Shown here: positions 25,400-34,189 of the stretch, piece after piece
How positions within the stretch are numbered: position 1 is the first letter of the stretch
Layout: each line of letters opens with the position of its first letter
Origin: Paenibacillus sp. FSL A5-0031
GTDB taxonomy: Bacteria > Bacillota > Bacilli > Paenibacillales > Paenibacillaceae
Assembly (NCBI RefSeq): GCF_001956295.1
Contig: NZ_MRTD01000002.1
Location: forward strand, 188,501-252,500
Length of the DNA stretch: 64,000 nucleotides
Direction of reading: 5' to 3'
Translations under genes and position numbers: made by a program
Notes under the pieces: model-generated
Told to the model about the DNA's origin: nothing
Databases searched by the model: none
What the model saw: the letters and a program-made list of their open reading frames with translations, nothing else

Positions 25400-26764
25400 C
25401 TAGAACGAAATAATGCCGGAAGAATAAAGAAATACGAGCAATACCAGAATAGGCGCCACATAACGCAGCATGAATAACCATACTCGCAGCCACCATGCAG
25501 ACAAGCCTGACTCTTTAGCTCCGCCTTTCCATACATACCCGACAAATATAGTAACAACTAGTCCGCCAAGCGGCAGAACGATGTTCGTGCATACAAAATC
25601 AACCCAGTCAAAAAACGACTTCCCGCCAAACGTAAGCCAAGGTATTTTGTCACCAAGCGACAACGCCGATGGCACCCCAATAACGAAGCAAAGAATGGAT
25701 AACAAAATAACTGAAAAGCTGCGGCTCCAACCAAACTTCTCACGAACGAAAGCAACCGGCACCTCAAGCAGTGAGATGGTTGAAGTAAGCGACGCAAAGG
25801 CGATCATCACGAAGAACAGCCCTCCAAACAGCCACCCTAACGGCATAGCTGAGAACGCTGCAGGCAAGGCTACGAATACGAGACCAGGGCCTTGCGAAGC
25901 CTCGAGTCCAAATGCGAAGGTAGTAGGAAAAATGATCAGTCCTGCAAGAAGTGCATAAACAATATTGCCTGTACCTACTGCTGCTGTTGCTAGAGAAAGC
26001 GACTGCCGTTTATCCACGTACGCCCCATAAGTAATAATGGTACCCATGCCAAGAGAAAGGGATAGGAAGGCATGGCCAAGCGCTACGAATGCAGACTCCG
26101 CTGTCAGCTTGCTAAAGTCAGGCTTTAGGAAAAAAGCTGCGCCCTCGCCGGCTCCATCCAGAAACATTACACGCACACAAAGTACAATGAGCAGTACAAG
26201 CAGCCCTGGAATAAAAATTTTATTAACCTTTTCAATCCCTGCCGATACACCTCGAATAATGATGAGACCCGTTAGCAGCAAGACGATGAATTGCCAGAAT
26301 ACCGGCATCCAGCTTCCATTAAGATCACTGAACTGCTGCGCAAAATCATTATTTTCAAACAGCTGCCCTGTAAAAGACAGCATCGCATAATGCAAAGTCC
26401 AGCCTGCGACTATCGCATAGAACGACAATATAACGAACGCTCCCAAAATGATAATAACGCCGAAGCCGCTCCACAGCTTATGCGCGCCCAGCCGAGTGAA
26501 CGAAGAGGACGCATTGCCGCGGCCGCCTCGACCAACTGATAGTTCCGCTAGCAGCACCGGCAGTCCTACTAGCAGCATGCATATAAAAAATAGAAGAAAA
26601 AAAGCCGCTCCTCCATATTTACCTGTAATATACGGGAACCTCCACATGTTGCCGAGTCCGACCGCACTGCCTATTGCCGCCAAAATAAATCCTGAGGACG
26701 TAAACCGCTCCCCTGTACCGCTCTCCCCGCTTTGCGAGGCTCCTTCTTGTTTTTGATCCTTCAT
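25400..26764 (-). CDS. Sodium-dependent transporter, NSS/SNF family
   Basis: A 454-aa LeuT-fold symporter with about 11 membrane helices. The family signature in TM1 is AAIGSAVGLGNMWRFPY (about 28-44), where unwound backbone and Asn bind Na+ and substrate; TM6 has ALGHAFLSLSLGMG. NSS proteins import amino acids or similar compounds with Na+. The substrate cannot be read from sequence. AGGAGG lies 8 nt before the ATG. Confidence 0.91.
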   Translation of the reverse strand: MKDQKQEGASQSGESGTGERFTSSGFILAAIGSAVGLGNMWRFPYITGKYGGAAFFLLFFICMLLVGLPVLLAELSVGRGGRGNASSSFTRLGAHKLWSGFGVIIILGAFVILSFYAIVAGWTLHYAMLSFTGQLFENNDFAQQFSDLNGSWMPVFWQFIVLLLTGLIIIRGVSAGIEKVNKIFIPGLLVLLIVLCVRVMFLDGAGEGAAFFLKPDFSKLTAESAFVALGHAFLSLSLGMGTIITYGAYVDKRQSLSLATAAVGTGNIVYALLAGLIIFPTTFAFGLEASQGPGLVFVALPAAFSAMPLGWLFGGLFFVMIAFASLTSTISLLEVPVAFVREKFGWSRSFSVILLSILCFVIGVPSALSLGDKIPWLTFGGKSFFDWVDFVCTNIVLPLGGLVVTIFVGYVWKGGAKESGLSAWWLRVWLFMLRYVAPILVLLVFLYSSGIISF

Positions 26765-27258
26765 AAGCCATTCCTCCTGTAGTAATCTAAGCTGTCTGCG
26801 ACTTATCTATTGCTCCGATGGGTAGTATAACCTTTTTCAAAAAATATATCTGCAAGCGCACGGTCTGAGCCGGTATAGTTTCATCTGAAAAACCCATAAA
26901 CCAATTGGCTGGAATATGTATTGACGATGGTTACTTCGTACTTCGCCAATCATCAGAATGGTGGTAAGAACAGTATCATAAATCAACATATTTCACACTG
27001 CTTCATTGCAGCTCCGTTTTCGCTTCTATTTATTCATTTGATCCTAGTTAACAGGACTGAACGAATTTTTAATTTGCATATATGAACCTTTTAAAACTTC
27101 GAATTACTCAGGTACACGTAATGGATAAATCCCTATATACTAAGGTCATATGTTGATTGCGTAAAAAGTTTCTTTTGAATATAATTGCATATTTACAACT
27201 TTTATTTTGGATAGAAAAATACTCAAATATCGAATTTCAAGATACTTAATACCATCAA

Positions 27259-27296
27259 AAAATGGACAGAAACGATTAATCGTTTCTGTCCATTTT
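27259..27296. repeat. Perfect 38-bp palindrome, terminator-like
   Basis: Arms of 18 bp (starting AAAATGGACAGAAACGAT) around a TA centre. Poly-A before and TTTT after would make it an efficient bidirectional terminator, but no intact gene ends here, so it may be a leftover of a lost element. Confidence 0.9.
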
Positions 27297-27496
27297 CAAC
27301 TTCTATCTTATATTAATTGAATAGAGTGTAAGTACGATATTTTCATAAGAATTGCAGGATCGATAGGCCAGTATGAAGTGTATGATGAGCCCAACAATTA
27401 ACTCTTAAACTGAGGTTACGCCGATCACATTTTGCTTAATATACGGTGTGTGAACGTGTAGTTGAATCCGTTGTTATCCTAATTAAAAACCCGTCT

Positions 27497-27575
27497 ATTG
27501 CTCGTTGTTCACTCTATCAAAGCCTCAGCAATTACCCGTTGTTCACTCTATCAAAACCTTAGCAATTCCTCGTTG
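27497..27575. repeat. 34-bp tandem repeat, two full copies plus a partial
   Basis: Copies at 27497-27530 and 27531-27564 share CGTTGTTCACTCTATCAAA and differ at five or so positions; a third begins ATTCCTCGTTG. Non-coding as far as I can see. Confidence 0.8.
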
Positions 27576-27733
27576 ATTTTACGGCATTGCGATAGCATAT
27601 TGATCAAGCCTCGCATATCTCGTTGTCCGTAATGATCCTACTTTATTCGATATCACTTCCATGAACCATCCGGTTCAAGTATATAGAAGTAAGTTCTACA
27701 TTCACTTCCAAAGGTCGAAGTATAGTCCTCCAT
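27560..27733 (-). pseudogene. Decayed coding fragment
   Basis: On the minus strand one frame reads MEDYTSTFGSECRTYFYILE then PDGSWK, a stop, a few residues and a second stop, then DHYGQRDMRGLINMLSQ and CRKINEELLRF before another stop. The residue mix is protein-like, but no family is recognised and no RBS is seen. Treated as a tentative gene remnant. Confidence 0.3.
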
Positions 27734-27869
27734 ATCGAAGAATGTATGGTTATAAGGAAGCTATTCGTCATTAGACGCCAGCCTTACCTACAAAACGACT
27801 AAAACAACCATTAAATGGGCTTTTTTTCGCCCGGAAGCCGCATGTATTTCATTTTTAAGTGAGGGAGCA

Positions 27870-28415
27870 CTATAGCAGCTGCTCGATATTAGCCTTCATT
27901 TCGGAAGGTTCATCGGTCGATTCGAACCGTTTTACGACATTGCCTTCACGGTCAATTAGAAATTTAGTAAAGTTCCATTTGACTGAGTTGCCTTCGAGGT
28001 AATGAGGCAGCTTCTCCGAAAGGAAAGCATTGAGCATTTTACCGCTAGGGTTGCTTGTATCAAAACCTTGGAAAGGTGCATCTTCCGTTAGCTGCTTGAA
28101 AAGAGGATGAGCGGTTTCGTCCCGTACATCGGTTTTCTCAAAAAGAGGGAATGTCACGCCGTAGTTCAACTGGCAAAAGCTTTGAACATCAGAGTTTGCA
28201 CCCGGCTCCTGCTCGCCAAATTGATTACTTGGAAAACCAAGAATCTCAAGACCTTGGTCTTTATACTGTTCATATAGTTTTTGCAAATCCGCGTATTGTG
28301 GTGTAAAGCCGCATTTGCTTGCTGTGTTGACGACAATTAGCACCTTACCTTTATATTGTTCCATGCTTTGTTGTTTACCATTAATGCTTTGCAACTCATG
28401 TGAGTAAATGCTCAT
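27870..28415 (-). CDS. Glutathione peroxidase-family thiol peroxidase (BsaA-like)
   Basis: A 181-aa Gpx with Cys in place of Sec: NTASKCGFTPQY carries the peroxidatic Cys (about residue 36). The rest of the catalytic tetrad is visible in FPSNQFGEQEPG (Gln) and VKWNFTKFL (Trp, Asn). Bacterial Cys-Gpx usually take electrons from thioredoxin rather than glutathione. AGAGGAGG lies 8 nt before the ATG. A long palindrome upstream (28455-28474) suggests control by a MarR/OhrR-type peroxide sensor. It is about 20 residues longer than B. subtilis BsaA. Confidence 0.92.
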   Translation of the reverse strand: MSIYSHELQSINGKQQSMEQYKGKVLIVVNTASKCGFTPQYADLQKLYEQYKDQGLEILGFPSNQFGEQEPGANSDVQSFCQLNYGVTFPLFEKTDVRDETAHPLFKQLTEDAPFQGFDTSNPSGKMLNAFLSEKLPHYLEGNSVKWNFTKFLIDREGNVVKRFESTDEPSEMKANIEQLL

Positions 28416-28454
28416 TGTTTATTGCCTCCTCTAAAATATGTGAGTTATAATAAA

Positions 28455-28474
28455 TTAAATTGTACACAATTTAA
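28455..28474. promoter_or_regulatory. Palindromic operator upstream of gpx
   Basis: TTAAATTGT-AC-ACAATTTAA, perfect 9-bp arms, 40 bp upstream of the gpx start. The AATTGTnnACAATT form resembles operators of MarR-family organic-peroxide sensors. Regulator not in the window. Confidence 0.6.
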
Positions 28475-28618
28475 TTATTACATAGAATACCATGCGAAAC
28501 AAATGAATGTCAAACCTAAAGCCTATATAGGAAAAGCAAAGCATGGTTATAAAATCGATAATCCAGTCGCTATATGTAATCCCCTGCGCTGACCACCGTT
28601 TTTTTATAGCTGCTACGC

Positions 28619-28666
28619 AAAAAAAAAACTGCTCCTCTTGCGAGTTACCTCGCGCCTCGGTGCAGT
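28619..28666 (-). terminator. Terminator of the ccdC-DUF2252 operon
   Basis: ACTGC / GCAGT outer arms with CC/GG and an inner GCGAG/CTCGC hairpin, followed by ten T on the minus strand, 9 nt after the DUF2252 stop. Confidence 0.87.
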
Positions 28667-28674
28667 CCCATTAT

Positions 28675-30021
28675 TTATAATTGCGATTGCTTCTTTCTAC
28701 CGCCCAGCCATTCCGTGAACAAAGCATAATCCTGCTCCACTTGATCCGCGTAGGAAAGCGCCCAATTGGCAATTGACGTGCAAAAAGCATCCTCGTCATT
28801 ACCCATCGCCTTCACAATCTCAATTTCACTGTGATACGCAAGAATACCTTGCGCTACATCGGCATCCGCCCTCGCATGCATTTTTGCAGTCAGCCTGCCC
28901 ATGCTCGTCGTAACCGACAGCAAATCTCCAGCCGTATCAAGCGCTTCTAGCTTAAGCCGCTTCTTATATGGTGATCGCTCACGCACATAAAACTGCCGCT
29001 CTCCAATGGATAACCATCCAAGATACGGGTCTGCCTCATGGTGCATCGCTCTTTGAGTCATGGTTACGCGCTGTCCCTGATGCTCAAACATAGACCAAAA
29101 TGTCTCATCATAAGGCATAAAATAAGCAGGAACTGGAACGCGCACTTCCTTTACCTCAAGCACGATATCGTCCTCGCCTTGTGCATCTTCGCCTGCTTCA
29201 ATCAGTACATAGTATCTATCGAGCCCAATGGATGCTGTCCCCGAGCCATGCTTCACTGCAATATCCTTTACCTGAAAATGACGCAATTCTTCTGAGTCAT
29301 CGGCTTTGACGGTATCTAAATACATCGGCCATGCTTGCAATAAAGCCTCACGTTCGTCGTCAGTCGGAGATACAATTTCATCTGTCGTTGCAAACTGCCT
29401 ATGCTCCTGTACGAGCGCCGTAACCTTTTCGAGGAAGTGCTGATCCTTGCGTTTTTGCAGTTTTTTGAGCAGCTTCTTGACGGGACCTTCCGCACGCTCA
29501 ATATCAATCACATAAGTGCCGGGATCATCCTTGCCTTTTGCGAATCGGCGCATCTGCTTGGAATAGGCCTGTAGATAAGCTTCAACCGCGCTAACCTGAT
29601 TAGCATGGGTTTGTCCTTTAAGCCTGCCGACGAGCGCTATACTTACCGTCATTCGCATCAAATCATACAAATACGAGCCCAGATAACCTTCGTCAAAATC
29701 ATTCACATCATAGACGAGCGTACCTTGCTCATTGCGGAAAGCACCAAAGTTCTCAAAGTGCAGATCGCCCTGAACCCAAGTGGGACGCCCTTCTGGCGTG
29801 TGATAGGGAAACCAAATTCGTGATGCGTCAAAATAAAACAAATAAGCGCTGCCGCGAAAAAAAGAAAATGGCGTTTCCGACATTTTAAGATACTTTTCTT
29901 CACGTTTTCCGCGCTCAAGCTTCATTATTTTTTGATCAAATTCTTGAAAAATCGCAGATAGTGTCCTTCTTCTAAGTTTGCTCTGGGTCAGCTTCACTCG
30001 TTCTGTCAGCTTCGAATCCAT
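28675..30021 (-). CDS. DUF2252-family protein (kinase-like fold)
   Basis: A 448-aa protein of the DUF2252 family. Visible features: FFRGSAYLFYFD, the conserved WVQGDLHFENFG (about 90-101) and VYDVNDFDEGYLG (about 113-125). HxxN and DxxD spacing in these segments resembles the catalytic loop and DFG of aminoglycoside-phosphotransferase-like kinases, so a kinase or phosphotransferase role is plausible but unproven. The ATG at 30021 lies 5 nt after GGGGGAG. The gene starts 20 nt after ccdC on the same strand. Confidence 0.83.
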   Translation of the reverse strand: MDSKLTERVKLTQSKLRRRTLSAIFQEFDQKIMKLERGKREEKYLKMSETPFSFFRGSAYLFYFDASRIWFPYHTPEGRPTWVQGDLHFENFGAFRNEQGTLVYDVNDFDEGYLGSYLYDLMRMTVSIALVGRLKGQTHANQVSAVEAYLQAYSKQMRRFAKGKDDPGTYVIDIERAEGPVKKLLKKLQKRKDQHFLEKVTALVQEHRQFATTDEIVSPTDDEREALLQAWPMYLDTVKADDSEELRHFQVKDIAVKHGSGTASIGLDRYYVLIEAGEDAQGEDDIVLEVKEVRVPVPAYFMPYDETFWSMFEHQGQRVTMTQRAMHHEADPYLGWLSIGERQFYVRERSPYKKRLKLEALDTAGDLLSVTTSMGRLTAKMHARADADVAQGILAYHSEIEIVKAMGNDEDAFCTSIANWALSYADQVEQDYALFTEWLGGRKKQSQL

Positions 30022-30040
30022 ACATTCTCCCCCATTCAAC

Positions 30041-30523
30041 TTACATTTCTACTTTTTGCAGTCTCATATAATCACTAATCATAGCCAAGCGCCATGGTAA
30101 AATCATGCCAAAAGCGAGCAAATAGAAAACCGCCCCGGTTTGCGGAATCGACATATATTGCTCTACGACACTATGGAGAGAAAGCCTGATTATGAATAGC
30201 GTCAGCATAATAAATACAAACGCCTTAGATCGTCTTACATAGATTTCCGACTTCACGCGTTCCAAACGGGTCGTGACGATTAGTGGGAAAGCAAAGATCA
30301 GCATGCCTGTCAAAAAAGCGGCTAACCCCCAAAACCATGGAATATGCGTCTGGGAAAAGGCAAACATGACGAAGCCTGTTGCCATGCCTAACGGCGGTAT
30401 GATGATTTTGCGCAATGAGGTCGGCCGTTTACCAGCGCGTATACGCAGGACAATAAGTGTAAGACCGGCCAGAGCAGATATGACGATGGAACCAACTTGA
30501 ATCGCTTGCGTTGACAGCAGCAC
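30041..30523 (-). CDS. CcdC-family membrane protein
   Basis: A 160-aa protein with about five hydrophobic helices. KIIIPPLGMATGFVMF and the highly charged VTTRLERVKSEIYVRRSKAF loop match CcdC (YneJ) of Bacillus, encoded near cytochrome c biogenesis genes there, though of unproven function. Here it precedes DUF2252 and no ccd or res genes are near. The start is GTG with GGGGGT upstream. Confidence 0.8.
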   Translation of the reverse strand: MLLSTQAIQVGSIVISALAGLTLIVLRIRAGKRPTSLRKIIIPPLGMATGFVMFAFSQTHIPWFWGLAAFLTGMLIFAFPLIVTTRLERVKSEIYVRRSKAFVFIMLTLFIIRLSLHSVVEQYMSIPQTGAVFYLLAFGMILPWRLAMISDYMRLQKVEM

Positions 30524-30785
30524 CGCTAATTACCCCCGTTTTCATGGTGTGGATGCCCTATTTTTATAATCGCGAAAATGCTCTTAATCCTTTACAAGGC
30601 AGCAATAAATTACTCTTTATTCCATCGTACTTCAAAACCATAAACATCGCAAACATACGCTATTTTTTTAAACCTGTGATCGTCTATGGAGGGTTTTCCT
30701 CTGGTCTAAAAGTTCCTCATTTTCGTCTAGCTTCAAGGAAGCTGCGATGTAAGAAAAAAACTGGCAGTAATAACGAGGCGAGCCA

Positions 30786-31459
30786 TTAATTCAGAAAGTT
30801 AACAAAATCATGAGCGAGCTCATATCCTACGACTCGTTGTCGATTGCCACGATAAAGAGGGATAAGCCCTCCTTTTGAGCATAACTTTTTCAATAAATTT
30901 ACTGCTGTTTTATGATCAATACCAAAATGACGCTCCACATCCTTCGGCCTGATTAAACGAGCCTGTTGAACTGCAAGCCGTATAATTTCTTTCTCTGCTA
31001 GTTGAATTCGCGTTATTGGTGCTCGCCTAGCCTGGTACCTGCTCATCACCATTTTAAGCATAGTCATACATACCTCAGGGTTTTTCTCAACATCATCGTA
31101 AGCAAATGAGATGACCGGGTAACCCATCGCATGCAAAAAGGTTTCGCGGTTTAGTTCATGGCAATATTTTTGCCTATCCATGTCTCTAACATGAGATGCA
31201 ATCCTTTGATCTCAATAATGAGCTTTACGGTACCCGAGAGCCAAGCAAAATCAGCAAAATAGGATCTGCCGCGCCAATCCATCACTTCATACTCGGGATG
31301 CAGATTTCGAAAATCTCCACAGAGTGGCCACCAGACGTTACGCAAAAATTTCGATTCCGCATGTCCATGCCCTCTTTCCAGTCTGCCGCGACGTTCCCCT
31401 GCCCTTTCATCTAAATGGTATTGAATAAATGTGCGATGCGCCTCCTCATAAGTCACCAT
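30786..31459 (-). pseudogene. Frameshifted nuclease-like (PD-(D/E)XK) protein with C-terminal winged helix
   Basis: Two overlapping frames together make one protein of about 225 aa. The first (31459-31151) has AESKFL, YFADFAW and LIIEIKG, matching the E...D...ExK pattern of DUF559/Vsr-like nucleases. The second (ending 30786) begins VRDMDRQKYCHELNRETFL, then SFAYDDVE, and ends in a winged helix (ARLIRPKDVERHFGIDHKTA). Adding one base near 31200 (after GGATT) joins them as KGF.SHVRDMDR. The upstream part alone would end at 103 aa. It starts at the ATG at 31459 after AGAGG. A recent loss of function, a sequencing error or programmed frameshifting are all possible. Confidence 0.75.
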
Positions 31460-31484
31460 CAATCATCCTCTCTGAAAAATAGAA

Positions 31485-31526
31485 AACGTCCCGTCACCAC
31501 TCAAGAGTGAGTGGTAACGGGACGTT
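31485..31526. terminator. Strong hairpin upstream of the frameshifted gene
   Basis: AACGTCCCGT(C)ACCACTC pairs with GAGTGGT(A)ACGGGACGTT around AAGAGT: 17 pairs with one mismatch. On the minus strand TTTTCTATTTTT follows, then the RBS of the pseudogene, so it could be an attenuator in that leader or the end of a lost transcript. Confidence 0.75.
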
Positions 31527-31700
31527 CTTCGTCTCTTGCCTTTGATTATAAGGTATCTGGAATAATAAGAATAGTGTTGTTATTGCATTCTTTTTAGCGT
31601 TATATCAAACTTATCCGTTGCCTGAAAGTCCAACCTTATCCACCTCATATAAACGATCAGTTGGCATGAAACGCAACTAAATTGCTTCTTCAACTTTTCT

Positions 31701-31920
31701 CCTCAAAAGAAAAGTAACTTAGCTGGAATATGTACCGCTATTTCACCCTTTTTTTCGGAAAATAATAATTTAACAGGAATTTCTCCTGTTAATTTAGTTC
31801 ATTTCAGCGGAATTTGCTGATATCCAACAAATTAACGGGAGGCTTTCCTTCTAAATGACTAAAATCAGCCGAATTAGTAAAATTAGATGGAGGTTTTCCT
31901 GTTAGAGTTAATTGATGTTG
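31701..31920. repeat. 220-bp intergenic repeat, copy 1
   Basis: Matches copy 2 at 31990-32209 over its full length with scattered substitutions. Contains small hairpins such as AACAGGA...TCCTGTT and AACGGGAGGCTTTCC. Non-coding; a short minus-strand frame through it is not convincing. Confidence 0.88.
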
Positions 31921-31989
31921 AGTGATTTGGTTAAAATGAACATATCCTTCGCATAAGAAATGTAACCTACTTGCCTCCATAACTTGCCT

Positions 31990-32209
31990 CCTCAAAGAAA
32001 AGCAGCTTAACTGGAATTTCTACCGCTAATTCACACTTTTTTACGGAAAATATTAATTTAAGATGAATTTCTCCTGTTAATACTGTCCATCTCGGCTGAA
32101 TTTGCTAATATCCAACAAATTAACGGGAGATATTCCTTCTAAGTGAGCAAAATCAGCTGAATTAGCATAATTAGAAGGAGGTTTTCCTGTTAGTGTTAGT
32201 TGATATTGA
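31990..32209. repeat. 220-bp intergenic repeat, copy 2
   Basis: Direct copy of 31701-31920, offset 289 bp. Landmarks shared by both: CCTCAAA.GAAAAG at the left end, ATATCCAACAAATTAACGGG in the middle and GGAGGTTTTCCTGTTAG near the right end. It is followed by the octamer minisatellite. Confidence 0.88.
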
Positions 32210-32238
32210 AAGAATAGGTTAGTTAGTTTGTTTGTTTG

Positions 32239-32326
32239 GTGGGTTCGTGGGTTCGTGGGTTCGTGGGTTCGTGGGTTCGTGGGTTCGTGGGTTCGTGGGT
32301 TCGTGGGTTCGTCGATACGTCGGTTC
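32239..32326. repeat. Octanucleotide minisatellite (GTGGGTTC)n
   Basis: Nine perfect GTGGGTTC units (32239-32310) followed by two degenerate ones (GTCGATAC, GTCGGTTC). On the minus strand it translates as an 8-residue EPTNPRTH repeat inside an open frame of doubtful reality. Confidence 0.95.
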
Positions 32327-32505
32327 AATAGTTCGTAGATTGTTGAGTAGAGTACTAGGTGGTTAAAAGTTTCTTCATTCTTGGTTAAATCGTTCGTCTT
32401 GAACGGGATATCTTTTAAAGTTTGATTTGACCAATTGTGATTTCTCACAGCTGGACGTTGCTTTTACGCTTACTCATGGCTTCTAGTGGATTTAAGAATA
32501 TGTAG

Positions 32506-32554
32506 ATGGGAAACACAGAAACACGCATATTCAGCGTGCTTCTGTGTTTCCCAT
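32506..32554 (-). terminator. Terminator of katA
   Basis: ATGGGAAACACAGAA / TTCTGTGTTTCCCAT outer arms and inner CACGC/GCGTG: a near-perfect 20-bp stem 12 nt after the katA stop. The T-tail is poor. Confidence 0.82.
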
Positions 32555-32565
32555 TTGCTTCTGAA

Positions 32566-34020
32566 TTAGCTCTGCGGTACAAACTTGCGGATATCAACGC
32601 CCAGTTCTTGCGAAAGCTTCATGCCTAATTCGCGATCAGCCCGGAAGAAGTTGCAGATGGCGCGGAGTCTTATATCATCATTGGTTTGCTCCAGCTCACC
32701 CGTCAAATTGGCGATTAGGTTTGCTTGTTGTTCTTCAGGCAGTGAGCGATAGCGTTCGCCCGCTTGAGTGAAATCGTCAGTTTTATCGATTTTTTGGCGG
32801 CCAGCCTGTCCCTGAAGTGGTGCGTAAGAATCAGCATAAACCTTTGCTTCCTTTGGACTCTCTGATGAGCTATTAGGTTCGTAATTCACTGGAGAAGGAT
32901 TTGCGTGCATTGTCATTGCACCATCTCGTTGATAGTTGCGAACAGGTGCATACGGACAATTTACCGGAATATGCAGGTAGTTCGCTCCAAGGCGGTAGCG
33001 CTGAGTATCCGGATAAGAGAACAGTCGGCCTTGCAGCAATTTATCCTCCGATGGCTCGATTCCTGGTACAAGTGTGCTTGGCGAGAAAGCCGATTGCTCA
33101 ACCTCAGCAAAATAATTAACTGGGTTGCGATTCAACGTCATCGTGCCTACCTTTTGCAACGGATACATATCCTCCGGCCACACCTTCGTTGGATCTAGCG
33201 GATCAAACGAATACCGTTCCACATGATCGACAGGCATAAGCTGCACATGAAGCTCCCATTCTGGAAAATTGCCGAGTTCAATCGCATCATGTAAATCACG
33301 TGTCGCATGGTTAAAGTCTTTGCCTTGCATCACGCTAGCTTCCGCTGCTGTAAAGTTTCGTACTCCTTGCAGCGACTTCCAATGATATTTAACATAGGTC
33401 GGTTTACCATCATCATTAATCCACTTGAAGGCATGAACGCCGAATCCGTCCATTTCACGATAAGTAGCAGGCGTTCCGTCATCGGAGAACAACCAAGTGA
33501 GCATATGCGTCGATTCTGGGGAGAGCGTCATGAAATCCCAGTAGCGCGCAGGCTCTTGGACATTCGTATTTGGCGCCGGCTTGAGGGAATGCACCATATC
33601 AGGAAATTTCATCGCATCTCGAATGAAAAATACCGGCAAATGGTTTCCAACAAGATCATAGTTACCTTCCTTCGTATAAAACTTTACCGCAAAGCCGCGT
33701 GGGTCGCGCGCCGTCTCCGGCGAGCCTGTTCCGTTAATAACCGTTGAAAAGCGTACAAATACAGGCGTCTCTACTCCCGGTTCCTGCATAAAAAGAGCCT
33801 TCGTGTGATCCTTCATACTAACTTCCGTACGAAATACTCCATGTGCGCCTGCTCCCCGGGCATGCACGACGCGCTCTGGAATACGCTCCCGATCAAAATG
33901 CGCAAGCTTCTCAAGCAAATGGTAATCCTCTATTAGTGTTGGTCCACGCTGCCCCGCTGTGCGCGAGTTTTGATTATCGCCAACCGGCGTGCCTTGGTTC
34001 GTTGTCATATAGTTTTCCAT
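32566..34020 (-). CDS. katA: Catalase, small-subunit haem type
   Basis: A 484-aa monofunctional haem catalase that splits H2O2. The distal His is in RVVHARGAGAHGVF, the distal Asn in GNHLPVFFIRDAMKFPD, and the proximal haem-binding Tyr in RLFSYPDTQRYRLG (about residue 340). The length suits a clade-3 enzyme like B. subtilis KatA. AGGTG lies 5 nt before the ATG. A PerR-like box (34050-34064) lies 30 bp upstream, and perR itself is the next operon upstream, so peroxide induction is expected. Confidence 0.96.
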   Translation of the reverse strand: MENYMTTNQGTPVGDNQNSRTAGQRGPTLIEDYHLLEKLAHFDRERIPERVVHARGAGAHGVFRTEVSMKDHTKALFMQEPGVETPVFVRFSTVINGTGSPETARDPRGFAVKFYTKEGNYDLVGNHLPVFFIRDAMKFPDMVHSLKPAPNTNVQEPARYWDFMTLSPESTHMLTWLFSDDGTPATYREMDGFGVHAFKWINDDGKPTYVKYHWKSLQGVRNFTAAEASVMQGKDFNHATRDLHDAIELGNFPEWELHVQLMPVDHVERYSFDPLDPTKVWPEDMYPLQKVGTMTLNRNPVNYFAEVEQSAFSPSTLVPGIEPSEDKLLQGRLFSYPDTQRYRLGANYLHIPVNCPYAPVRNYQRDGAMTMHANPSPVNYEPNSSSESPKEAKVYADSYAPLQGQAGRQKIDKTDDFTQAGERYRSLPEEQQANLIANLTGELEQTNDDIRLRAICNFFRADRELGMKLSQELGVDIRKFVPQS

Positions 34021-34049
34021 GATAGCACCTCATCGATCATTTTATATAT

Positions 34050-34064
34050 TTAGACTTGATCTAA
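34050..34064. promoter_or_regulatory. PerR-like box before katA
   Basis: TTAGACT-T-GATCTAA, a 7-1-7 dyad 30 bp upstream of katA, inside a larger ATTTAGA...TCTAAAT palindrome. It shares its left half-site with the box before perR. Confidence 0.65.
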
Positions 34065-34189
34065 ATCCATAAAACAATCTTATCGAATCAAGGCACTACT
34101 GTCATGAAAGCCTAATGAATGAAAAATGAATATTTCATGAACCGCAGCATGCTGGTGAAATTCATTACCTAAAATGATGCACATACTCC

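Larger units (their letters stand above)
26765..27869. other. Gene-poor region with a palindrome, a short tandem repeat and decayed coding fragments
   Basis: About 1.1 kb with no intact gene. It is A/T-rich, unlike its surroundings. It holds a perfect 38-bp palindrome (27259-27296), a 34-bp tandem repeat (27497-27575) and protein-like fragments interrupted by stops: plus strand around 27325-27402 (reads YDIFIRIAGSIGQYEVYDEP then stop) and minus strand around 27560-27733. This looks like a degraded insertion. Confidence 0.65.

Noticed and set aside
30511..30789. 92-aa plus-strand frame between ccdC and the frameshifted gene
   Set aside because: No RBS, unlikely residue composition, and it overlaps the start of ccdC.
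32077..32448. 123-aa minus-strand frame with EPTNPRTH repeats
   Set aside because: It is the octamer minisatellite plus the 220-bp repeat read through; the related copy 1 gives only a short frame, and there is no RBS.
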